Source of the DNA: Arthrobacter sp. DNA4
GTDB lineage: Bacteria > Actinomycetota > Actinomycetes > Actinomycetales > Micrococcaceae
Assembly (NCBI RefSeq): GCF_024362385.1
Contig: NZ_CP101466.1
Coordinates: forward strand, 620,001-684,000
Direction of reading: 5' to 3'
DNA length: 64,000 nucleotides
Shown one piece after another: positions 1-6,699 of this stretch (position 1 is its first letter; each line of letters opens with the position of its first letter). The translations under genes and the position numbers were made by a program. The notes beneath the pieces were generated by a model. The model had not been told where the DNA came from. It worked only from the letters and a program-made list of their open reading frames with translations, and searched no databases.

Positions 1-1263
1 ACCTCCATGGCAGCCCCGCACATCTCCGGTTTCGGCGCCCTGGTGCTGGGCAAGCAGCCCAAATGGACCCCCGCCAGGGTGAAGTCCGCCATGATGACCA
101 CCGCCTATCCGCTGGTCAACGCCGACGGCACCCCCAACACGGATCCCTTCCAGGGCGGCGCCGGTCACATCGACTCCACCCGGGTGCTTGATCCCGGACT
201 GGTCTACGACTCCGGCATCCAGGACTGGCTTGGCTTCCTGAACGGACAAGGGGTGCAGACCGGAGCGCCACAGGCAGGCACCATTGCTGCCCGCGACCTC
301 AACCTGCCCTCGATCGCCCTGGGCAGCCTGGTTGGAGAGGTCCAGGTGAAGCGCAAGGTGACCGCCCTGGTGCCTGGCATGTACCGTCCCGAGGTAAACA
401 TGCCGGGCTTCAACGTCAACGTCGAACCCAAGGCCCTGAACTTCGCCAAGGCCGGCCAGACCCGTGACGTAACCCTGACCATCCGGAACGTCAGCGCGCC
501 AATGGGCAAATTCAGCACCGGAAGCCTCACCTGGAAGGGTCCCCGGACGGTGACGTCACCAATCGCCATCCGTCCCGTCGACGCCCAGATCGCCCCGTCC
601 TTCTCCTTCAGCTCGGCTACGGGCACCGGCAGCGGCGCCATGGAACTTGTCTCCGGCTCGGACAACCCCATCGCCGTAGGCGTGGAAGGGCTGGCGCCGC
701 TGGGCCAGACCGCCATCACCAAGACCCCGGGCGCGTATGCCCCGACGAATGATGCGCACAACGCCCTGGTCCAGGTAAACGTGCCGGCCGGCACGTCGTT
801 TGCCCGGCTCGGCATCCAGGCGCAGTCGAACGACGTCGACTGGGACATGGTGGTTTACGCGCCGAACGGAGCGGGTGGCCTCACGGCCACCCAGGTGGCA
901 ACGGCATCCGCCAGTGAGTTCCTGGACCTGGAATCACCCCGTCCCGGAACCTACTACGTGGTGGCCAACCTGTACGCCACACCTGACAACGGCCCCGCCA
1001 CTGCCTCCGTCCAGGCCGTGACATTTGCGGGGGACGCGGGCAATCTCACCGTGAACCCGAACCCCATCGTGGCGCCGAACGGAACCGCCACCTCGGCGAC
1101 GCTGAACTGGACCGGCCTTGCTGAGGGTTCCTACCTCTCACGGTTGAGCCTTGGCAGCAACGGCATCAAGACGTGGGTGAACGTGCAGGTGGGACCGGGC
1201 TCCGCGCCCGCCCCGACTGGCGCTCCCCAGCTTGGCCTGGCGCAGGCGGTACCCGCCACCTGA
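1..1263 (+). CDS. Subtilisin-like (S8) secreted protease, C-terminal part
   Basis: The window opens inside the catalytic domain. The first codons read TSMAAPH, the region around the S8 nucleophile, so Ser at codon 2 is the catalytic serine and the Asp and His lie upstream of the window. The helix PKWTPARVKSAMMTTA and the motif GAGHIDSTRVLDPGLVYD follow, as in cucumisin-type subtilases. After these come an Fn3-like domain (about residues 130-200) and a beta-rich pre-peptidase-like domain (about 235-345) with WDMVVYAPNG and PGTYYVVANLY, then another beta domain. This layout fits an extracellular protease of a few hundred residues more. The gene is truncated by the window edge, not broken. It ends at a good terminator and faces an operon with two subtilisin-inhibitor-like proteins. 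Confidence 0.9.
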   Translation, partial: TSMAAPHISGFGALVLGKQPKWTPARVKSAMMTTAYPLVNADGTPNTDPFQGGAGHIDSTRVLDPGLVYDSGIQDWLGFLNGQGVQTGAPQAGTIAARDLNLPSIALGSLVGEVQVKRKVTALVPGMYRPEVNMPGFNVNVEPKALNFAKAGQTRDVTLTIRNVSAPMGKFSTGSLTWKGPRTVTSPIAIRPVDAQIAPSFSFSSATGTGSGAMELVSGSDNPIAVGVEGLAPLGQTAITKTPGAYAPTNDAHNALVQVNVPAGTSFARLGIQAQSNDVDWDMVVYAPNGAGGLTATQVATASASEFLDLESPRPGTYYVVANLYATPDNGPATASVQAVTFAGDAGNLTVNPNPIVAPNGTATSATLNWTGLAEGSYLSRLSLGSNGIKTWVNVQVGPGSAPAPTGAPQLGLAQAVPAT

Positions 1264-1281
1264 CCGGGAAGACATGGGGGG

Positions 1282-1319
1282 AGGTCCCGGGTGGTCGTCA
1301 GGCTACCCGGGACCTTTTT
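1282..1319 (+). terminator. Rho-independent terminator of the S8 protease gene
   Basis: Perfect 11-bp arms AGGTCCCGGGT (1282-1292) and ACCCGGGACCT (1305-1315) are followed by TTTTT. It begins about 20 bases after the protease stop codon. Confidence 0.85.
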
Positions 1320-1352
1320 CGTTCCGGCCGCTTTCGTTCCTGCCGCAGGAAG

Positions 1353-1685
1353 CTACGTGGCCGTCCCGCCCAGCAGGGGGCCCATGGCCTTCCAGCGTGC
1401 GATTTCGCAGCCGTCGGTACGGGAGAAGGTCGATTGGACGGCACGCCCACGGTACATACCCGTGACCACGGCAACCTGCGGGCCCCCGTACTGCTGCGTG
1501 CACAGTTTGGGCGGCCCCGGCTTGGGGAAAAAGATGTCTTCGCCGAACCGCTCCACGGCGGCAAGGGCCGCCACGGGCTCGGGCAGGGTGGTCCCGGCAG
1601 CCGGGTGCCCGTCCTTTGATACCAGCCGGAACACGTGTTCGGGAGCGTCGGGGTGGTCACGGATGCTGATGGTCAGGTCTATCAC
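1353..1685 (-). CDS. SSI-family-like inhibitor domain protein without signal peptide
   Basis: A 110-residue protein whose C-terminal half carries the Streptomyces subtilisin inhibitor (SSI) signature: CTQQYGGPQ, VTGMYRGRAV, then SRTDGCEIARW. It matches the SSI domain of the lipoprotein encoded at 2592-3167, which shares CTQQYGGPQ and the GCEI segment. By position, the residue equivalent to SSI P1 would be Gln. No signal peptide is seen, and only the second SSI disulphide pair (Cys in CTQQ and in GCEI) remains; the first pair is replaced by FRLVSKDG without Cys. The start is GTG at 1685 with GGAAGGAG upstream, and it overlaps the TGA of the preceding gene (GTGA), so translation is probably coupled. 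Real inhibition of a protease is inference. Confidence 0.7.
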   Translation of the reverse strand: MIDLTISIRDHPDAPEHVFRLVSKDGHPAAGTTLPEPVAALAAVERFGEDIFFPKPGPPKLCTQQYGGPQVAVVTGMYRGRAVQSTFSRTDGCEIARWKAMGPLLGGTAT

Positions 1686-2605
1686 CGTGGCGCTCCTTCC
1701 GCGATGACCCCGAGTTCCGCTGCCAGCCGTTCGCGCAGGGTACCCGCTTCCGCTGCGAAAGAGCGTTGGTGCTCAACATAGGCGGCCTTGCCATGGGGCG
1801 TCTCAATGGGGATGGCGGGATACCCCCAGTCGGCCAGGTCGTACGGCGATGCCTGCATGTCCATAGCCCTGATCCGCCAGGACAGTTCGAAGCAGTCCAT
1901 CACCAGCTCGCTGGGCAACGCCGGCAGCAGTTTGTAGGCCCATTTGTAGAGGTCCATGTTGGCATGGAGGCATCCCGGCTGCTCCATGTGCCGCTGCGAT
2001 TCCCGGCTGGGTGAATGCTCGTTGAGCGGGATGGCGTCCGGGGTGTAGAACCGGAACGCGTCGAAGTGGGTGCAGCGGATCCTGTTGTCCTCCACCACCT
2101 TGTCCGTACCGGCCGCACCCAGCCGCAGCTGCAGGTATTCATGGCGGAGGTCGAACTTGTCCTGGCGGTAGACCATGGCCCACTCGTGCAGGCCGAAGCA
2201 GCCAAACTGCGCCGGCCGGGCGGCGGTCCCGCGGAGGATGATGCCGGCGAAGGCCACTGCATCCCTGCGGTCGGCCAAAAAGGCGTGCCGGTCGAAGGTG
2301 ACCGCGGTGCTTCCTGCAGGCAGCCCCAGGGAGGCAAGCTCGCCGTCGTCGAGCGTCCGGTAATGCTTCCAGCCGAGCCGCCCGGCTGCCTGGGCGCCGG
2401 TGAGGACGTCGCCGGCACCCGGGTGCCAGCGCTTCAGCTGGCCGGGTTTCTGGGTGTAGTAGGTGAAGAGGAAGTCCTCCACCGGGTGTTTCTGTCCCGT
2501 GGACCGCCGGGCCAGGTATGGATCGGCATAGCGGCTGACGCGCTGCAGGTGGGCCTCTTCCCTTGCCTGCGCACTGTCCGCCGCCAGGAGCTTAAGAGGC
2601 TCCAC
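1682..2605 (-). CDS. Putative 3-methyladenine DNA glycosylase (actinobacterial family)
   Basis: About 307 residues, starting at GTG 2605 (MEPLKLLAADSAQAREEAH). The conserved opening ARRSTGQKHPVEDFLFTYY followed by QLKRWHPG is typical of an actinobacterial family that databases usually name 3-methyladenine DNA glycosylase; I recall this from the family and see no helix-hairpin-helix motif of AlkA or Tag type to prove it. The reading frame stays open further upstream (to 2734), but that part only shadows the lipoprotein gene. The start overlaps the lipoprotein stop by 14 bases and the stop overlaps the next start (GTGA), so this gene sits between two SSI-like genes in one coupled operon. If the name is right, the pairing of DNA repair with protease inhibitors is odd. 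Confidence 0.6.
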   Translation of the reverse strand: MEPLKLLAADSAQAREEAHLQRVSRYADPYLARRSTGQKHPVEDFLFTYYTQKPGQLKRWHPGAGDVLTGAQAAGRLGWKHYRTLDDGELASLGLPAGSTAVTFDRHAFLADRRDAVAFAGIILRGTAARPAQFGCFGLHEWAMVYRQDKFDLRHEYLQLRLGAAGTDKVVEDNRIRCTHFDAFRFYTPDAIPLNEHSPSRESQRHMEQPGCLHANMDLYKWAYKLLPALPSELVMDCFELSWRIRAMDMQASPYDLADWGYPAIPIETPHGKAAYVEHQRSFAAEAGTLRERLAAELGVIAEGAPR

Positions 2606-3167
2606 CGGATGCGCCCAATACGTCCTTGGCAGCGTCCCATGTGCTGATCTCGCATCCGTTGGTCCGCGAAAACTTTGAATCCACGGCGATGCCGTCCACC
2701 ATGCCCGTGACGGCGGCCGTCTGGGGGCCGCCATACTGCTGGGTGCAGGGCTGCGCGGTTCCCGGTGCGGCCGGAGCCGCGATGGCCGGATTGGCTTTCA
2801 GGGCCGCGCAAGCGGCAGCTGCGTTGGGATGGCTGCTTTCCGCGGCCGTCTCGCCTGAGGAGCAGACCAGGGTGTAGTTGACTTCGGGCGCGCCCGGGGA
2901 CGGCACCAGGGTGATGGCGAGTTCAGCGTTCCCCTGCCCCGGGCCATTGCCAGGCCGTGACGTGGCGGGCGCAGGAGCCGGCACTGACGTTTCGGTGTCG
3001 GGGGAGGGGGCTGCGGAGCCCGCGGGAGAGCTTCCCGGGGCCGTGGAGGTTGAAGCGGTGGAAGGCGCTGTTGCCGTGGACGTGCCGCTGTCAGGAGTGC
3101 CGCTGCAACCGGAGATCAGCCCAGCGCCGACCGCCAGGAATGCCGCGAGCATCCGAAATTTCCGCAT
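2592..3167 (-). CDS. SSI-like protease inhibitor lipoprotein
   Basis: A 191-residue lipoprotein. The start is ATG 3167 with AGGAGAGG just upstream; the signal MRKFRMLAAFLAVGAG ends in the lipobox LISGCSG. A Ser/Thr/Pro/Ala-rich linker (about residues 25-75) follows, then a complete SSI-type domain with four cysteines: LVCSSG, AAACAAL, PCTQQYGGPQ and TNGCEISTW. SSI-family proteins are tight-binding inhibitors of subtilisin-like serine proteases; the P1-equivalent residue here appears to be Gln. It would sit on the outer face of the membrane. It is the first gene of a coupled operon facing a subtilisin-like protease at 1-1263, which is a plausible but unproven target. Confidence 0.8.
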   Translation of the reverse strand: MRKFRMLAAFLAVGAGLISGCSGTPDSGTSTATAPSTASTSTAPGSSPAGSAAPSPDTETSVPAPAPATSRPGNGPGQGNAELAITLVPSPGAPEVNYTLVCSSGETAAESSHPNAAAACAALKANPAIAAPAAPGTAQPCTQQYGGPQTAAVTGMVDGIAVDSKFSRTNGCEISTWDAAKDVLGASGGAS

Positions 3168-3242
3168 CAGGCCACCTCTCCTTCGTCCAGTAATTCTAGT
3201 CGCTTGGCGTACGGCGGCAGGTTTCCGTTTGGCCGCAATCAT

Positions 3243-3716
3243 TCACTGGGAGGTGGCGGCGATTAGTCCCATCATTGACGCGTGCAGTTCGGTGACCTGC
3301 CCGCGGGTCAACCCCAGACGCTCCATCATGGTCCCCGGCACCTGGAGCGCCTGCTCCCGCAGGGCGGCGCCTTTGGGTGTCAGTTCGACGGCGAGGGCGC
3401 GCTCATTGCCGTCCGCACGGCGCCGGGTGATGAGTTCCGCTGCTTCCAGCCGGCGCAGAAGCGGGGAGATGGTGGCCGGTTCCTGGGCCAGGGCTTCACT
3501 GATGTTCCGGACAGTGCGGGGGCTGTCTTCCCACAGGCAGAGCATTACCAGGTACTGCGGGTGGGTGAGGTTGAGCTTCTCGAGCACGGGCTTGTAGGCG
3601 CCCACCACGCTGCGGGCAGCCACGGTAAGCGCAAAGCAGAGCTGATGCTCGAGCAGCAGGTCTTCCTCGTGGGCTGACTCGGTTTCTTTTGAGTCCGTTG
3701 CCGCTGTGGCAGTCAT
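3243..3716 (-). CDS. MarR/OhrR-type redox-sensing repressor
   Basis: A 157-residue winged-helix protein. The N-terminal helix has HQLCFALTVAARSVVGAYKP and then LTHPQYLVMLCLWED, the OhrR layout in which the Cys (here Cys27) is the peroxide-sensing residue. The recognition region is EALAQEPATISPLLRRLEAAELITRRR. Known OhrR proteins repress the organic hydroperoxide resistance gene ohr and release DNA when the cysteine is oxidised. No ohr gene is visible nearby. The start is ATG 3716 with GGAGG upstream, and a perfect 12-bp palindrome lies in the promoter region, which suggests autorepression. Confidence 0.85.
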   Translation of the reverse strand: MTATAATDSKETESAHEEDLLLEHQLCFALTVAARSVVGAYKPVLEKLNLTHPQYLVMLCLWEDSPRTVRNISEALAQEPATISPLLRRLEAAELITRRRADGNERALAVELTPKGAALREQALQVPGTMMERLGLTRGQVTELHASMMGLIAATSQ

Positions 3717-3730
3717 TGGTCCTCCGATTG

Positions 3731-3742
3731 TTAGTGCACTAA
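3731..3742. promoter_or_regulatory. Palindromic operator, probably for the OhrR-type repressor
   Basis: TTAGTGCACTAA is a perfect palindrome 14 bases upstream of the repressor start. A second similar half-site, ATTAGTGTAC, begins at 3745. The site also lies upstream of the divergent small gene at 3795, so both could be controlled. Confidence 0.6.
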
Positions 3743-3794
3743 TGATTAGTGTACATTGGCGTTAGGTTGGGTAGTGAGTGGAAGGAACCTCTTC

Positions 3795-4031
3795 ATGGGC
3801 AGGTCCGCGGACAAGGGCAACGCCTCCCAGCGCTTCATGCGCGCCACCGGGAAGTTGAGGGCCGTATTCGGTCCCGCCAGCCGCACCGCGCTGGCGCATG
3901 ACATGACGGACGAGAACCGCCGCCTGCTGGCCCAGCGCCAGGCGGAGACCCAACAGTGGGAGACCATCACCAGGCCGGACGGCAGCACCTATGTAGTGCC
4001 GCGGAATCCTGAAGACCGCTCCCTGCGGTAG
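3795..4031 (+). CDS. Small conserved protein, paralogue of the next gene
   Basis: A 78-residue basic protein starting MGRSADKGNASQRF with GGAAGGAA seven bases upstream. I do not recognise a named family. The segment GKLRAVFGPASR near the N-terminus and DGSTYVVPRNPEDR at the C-terminus resemble DRLRFVFGPATR and TGHHYAVRREDLE in the protein encoded at 4149-4364. The two are therefore tandem paralogues. No signal peptide, membrane segment or cysteine is visible. It is transcribed divergently from the OhrR-type regulator across a palindromic operator. Confidence 0.65.
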   Translation: MGRSADKGNASQRFMRATGKLRAVFGPASRTALAHDMTDENRRLLAQRQAETQQWETITRPDGSTYVVPRNPEDRSLR

Positions 4032-4148
4032 CGATTCCTTCGCTTTACGCCGGAGCCTTTTCCGCGTCCCGGGCATAAAATGGGGGCACTGGCCCCTGCC
4101 GGGGCCGGCTGCACTTTCGCCCGATGGTCGGGAAGGGGGTGGAAAACA

Positions 4149-4364
4149 GTGGCACATGTCCTTACCAGTTTCATGGGCCTGACTGACAGGCTGCGCTTCG
4201 TCTTTGGTCCTGCCACCCGACTGGACGCCGACGCGCCCGTGGTGCACAAACACGACGAATTCGAGCAGGCCTCCGAAGAGGACCTTTCGCATTTCGTGGT
4301 GGAAACCGACTCAACCGGCCACCACTACGCGGTACGCCGCGAAGATTTGGAACGCGAAACCTGA
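4149..4364 (+). CDS. Small conserved protein, paralogue of the preceding gene
   Basis: A 71-residue protein. I chose GTG 4149 (MAHVLTSFMGLTDRLR) because AAGGGGGTGG lies about seven bases upstream; ATG 4173 is possible but has no clear ribosome binding site. It shares the DRLRFVFGPATR and C-terminal Tyr-Ala-Val-Arg motifs with the protein encoded at 3795-4031. The middle is acidic (DEFEQASEEDLSHF). Function is unknown. A strong hairpin terminator follows within 30 bases. Confidence 0.6.
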   Translation: MAHVLTSFMGLTDRLRFVFGPATRLDADAPVVHKHDEFEQASEEDLSHFVVETDSTGHHYAVRREDLERET

Positions 4365-4389
4365 TTCATCCTGGTGCTTCCAGAGACAG

Positions 4390-4437
4390 AAAAGCCGGGC
4401 TGCCTTCTCCTTTTGGGGAAAGGGCAGCCCGGCTTTT
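4390..4437. terminator. Bidirectional terminator between convergent genes
   Basis: Perfect 15-bp arms AAAAGCCGGGCTGCC (4390-4404) and GGCAGCCCGGCTTTT (4423-4437). The A and T runs on the two sides let it serve both the small gene on the left and aspartate kinase on the right. Confidence 0.85.
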
Positions 4438-4446
4438 CGTTGGCGA

Positions 4447-5805
4447 TCAGCGGCCGGTGCCGCCGTATACCGTCGCTTCGCTTTCGGTGTCGAGCCCGAA
4501 TGCCTTGTGGATGACCCGCACGGCCTCGTCCAGCAGATCGGCGTGCGTGACCACCGAGATGCGGATTTCCGAGGTGGAGATCATGTTGATGTTGATGCCG
4601 GCGTCGGAGAGTGCCTTAAAGAACGTGGCGGAGACACCGGGGTGGGACCGCATGCCGGCGCCGATCAGGGACAGCTTGCCGATCTGCTCGTTGTATTCGA
4701 TGGCCTCGAAACCGATCTGGTCCTGCGCGGCGTGAAGGGCGGCCAGGGCATCGGCGCCTTCAACGATGGGCAGGGTGAAGGAGATGTCGGTCTTGCCCGT
4801 GCCGTGGGTGGACACGTTCTGGACGATCATGTCGATGTTCGAGTGCGCGTCGGCGATGACCTGGAAGATTGCGGCGGCCTTGCCGGGGATGTCGGGGACG
4901 CCGACTACGGTGACCTTCGCTTCGGAACGGTCATGCGCAACGCCGGAGATGATTGGCTGCTCCAAGGCAACTCCCTCTTGAGTGGTGATCTTGTCGTCGG
5001 CGCTGGGGATGACCCAGGTGCCTTCATGCTGGCTGAATGAGGAGCGGACGTGGAGCGGGACGCCGAAGCGGCGGGCATATTCCACGCAGCGCAGGTGGAG
5101 GATCTTGGCGCCGGAGGCCGCGAGTTCCAGCATCTCCTCGCTGGAGATCGTGTCGATTTTCTGGGCTGACGGGACCACGCGCGGATCGGCGGTGAAGATG
5201 CCGTCCACGTCGGTGTAGATCTCGCAGACATCCGCTTCGAGGGCTGCCGCGAGTGCCACGGCCGTGGTGTCGGAACCGCCGCGGCCCAGCGTGGTGATTT
5301 CGTTGGTGGCCCGGGTCATGCCCTGGAAGCCTGCCACGATGGCGATGTTGCCCTTGTCCAGGGCGGTGCGGATGCGGTGGGGGTCGACGTCGATGATCCG
5401 CGCCTTGCCGTGGATGCCGTCGGTAATCATGCCGGCCTGGGACCCGGTGAAGGACTGGGCGGAGGCGCCGAGCTTGTTGATGGCCATGGCCAGCAGCGCC
5501 ATGGAAATGCGCTCGCCGGCGGACAGGAGCATGTCCATTTCGCGGGCGGGGGCGGAGTCGGTCACCTGTGCGGCGAGGTCCAGGAGCTCGTCGGTAGTGT
5601 CGCCCATTGCCGAGACGACCACCACGACCTCGTTGCCGGCCTGCTGGGCATCAACGACGCGCTTTGCAACGCGCTTGATGCCGTCAGCGTCCGCGACGGA
5701 GGAGCCGCCGAACTTCTGCACAATGAGTTGTTTGGTCACCGCGCCGGAGGCGGGTGCCGCCAGCGGCTGTGTTGCGTTGTGCACTTCGGTGGTGGGCGTA
5801 CTCAT
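4447..5805 (-). CDS. lysC: Aspartate kinase
   Basis: A 452-residue monofunctional aspartokinase, which phosphorylates L-aspartate in the first step to lysine, threonine, methionine and diaminopimelate. The kinase domain opens with [19 protein letters not shown] (about residues 30-48) and contains [16 protein letters not shown] and [13 protein letters not shown]. Two ACT regulatory domains follow (about 310-450), with [19 protein letters not shown] and [15 protein letters not shown], the sites of feedback control in the family. The start is ATG 5805 after GAAGG; the first 25 residues are a variable extension. In many actinobacteria asd follows directly, but here the gene ends at a terminator facing unrelated genes. 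Confidence 0.95.
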   Translation of the reverse strand: MSTPTTEVHNATQPLAAPASGAVTKQLIVQKFGGSSVADADGIKRVAKRVVDAQQAGNEVVVVVSAMGDTTDELLDLAAQVTDSAPAREMDMLLSAGERISMALLAMAINKLGASAQSFTGSQAGMITDGIHGKARIIDVDPHRIRTALDKGNIAIVAGFQGMTRATNEITTLGRGGSDTTAVALAAALEADVCEIYTDVDGIFTADPRVVPSAQKIDTISSEEMLELAASGAKILHLRCVEYARRFGVPLHVRSSFSQHEGTWVIPSADDKITTQEGVALEQPIISGVAHDRSEAKVTVVGVPDIPGKAAAIFQVIADAHSNIDMIVQNVSTHGTGKTDISFTLPIVEGADALAALHAAQDQIGFEAIEYNEQIGKLSLIGAGMRSHPGVSATFFKALSDAGININMISTSEIRISVVTHADLLDEAVRVIHKAFGLDTESEATVYGGTGR

Positions 5806-6026
5806 GCGCGTACCTTCATCGGATCAATTGGAGTTCTGGAGGCCAGGCAGCCTGACGCTGGACGGCGCGGCTTTCCTCCACAGTTTATCGCCGCCCCCGG
5901 AGGGACGTTGAATTGTGACCACATTCCGGCCATGGGGTGCCGCGCCAGCCGCGGACAGGGCTGTGGACAGGGCCGCGGCACGTCCGGCCCGGCGAGGAGT
6001 ACGACGGCGGGAGGCCGCCGGGTGCC

Positions 6027-6626
6027 TCAGCCCAGGGCGTTCCGGCGTCCTTCGAAGGCGCGGCCCAACGTGACCTCGTCGGCATACTCCAGGTCGCCGC
6101 CCACGGGAAGCCCGGAGGCAAGGCGGGTCACTGCGATGCCGATCGTCTTAAGCATCCGGGCCAGGTAGGTGGCCGTTGCCTCACCCTCCAGGTTGGGGTC
6201 GGTGGCGATGATGACTTCCTGGATCTCACCGTCGTTAAGCCGGGTGAGCAGTTCGCGGATCCGCAGCTGCTCCGGTCCCACACCCGCGATGGGATTGATG
6301 GCCCCGCCCAGCACATGGTACCGGCCACGGAATGAACGGGTGCGCTCCACCGCCAGGACGTCCTTTGACTCCTCCACGACGCAGATCACGGCGGGGTCGC
6401 GGCGGGGATCGCGGCAGATGTTGCACAGCTCCTGCTCCGTGACGTTGCCGCAGACGGTGCAGAACTTCACCCGTTCCTTGACGGTGGTGATGGCCTCAAC
6501 CAGCCGCTTCATGTCCTGGGGGTCGGCTTCAAGAATGTGGAATGCCAGCCGCTGTGCGGACTTGGGCCCCACGCCCGGAAGGCGTCCAAGCTCATCGATC
6601 AGCTCCTGGACAGCACCTTCGTACAC
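6027..6626 (-). CDS. recR: Recombination mediator RecR
   Basis: A 199-residue protein of full RecR length. The N-terminal helix-hairpin-helix ([19 protein letters not shown]) precedes the zinc finger ([16 protein letters not shown]) and the Toprim domain ([16 protein letters not shown] through [15 protein letters not shown]). RecR works with RecF and RecO to load RecA on gapped DNA. The start is GTG 6626 with AGAGGGA upstream. It lies 73 bases downstream of dnaX, probably in the same transcript. The YbaB/EbfC gene that often stands between them is absent. Confidence 0.96.
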   Translation of the reverse strand: MYEGAVQELIDELGRLPGVGPKSAQRLAFHILEADPQDMKRLVEAITTVKERVKFCTVCGNVTEQELCNICRDPRRDPAVICVVEESKDVLAVERTRSFRGRYHVLGGAINPIAGVGPEQLRIRELLTRLNDGEIQEVIIATDPNLEGEATATYLARMLKTIGIAVTRLASGLPVGGDLEYADEVTLGRAFEGRRNALG

Positions 6627-6699
6627 GTTTCCCTCTTTAGCTTGGTGTGAATAGCGGATGGATCAGTCAGATGGCAATGCCCGGCGGCAGGCCGGGCCG

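Noticed and set aside
5885..6121. Small minus-strand frame between recR and aspartate kinase
   Set aside because: Overlaps the recR 3' end and is Pro/Trp/Arg-rich without conserved content; the gap has only a GTGCCGCG/CGCGGCAC hairpin (5937-5981).
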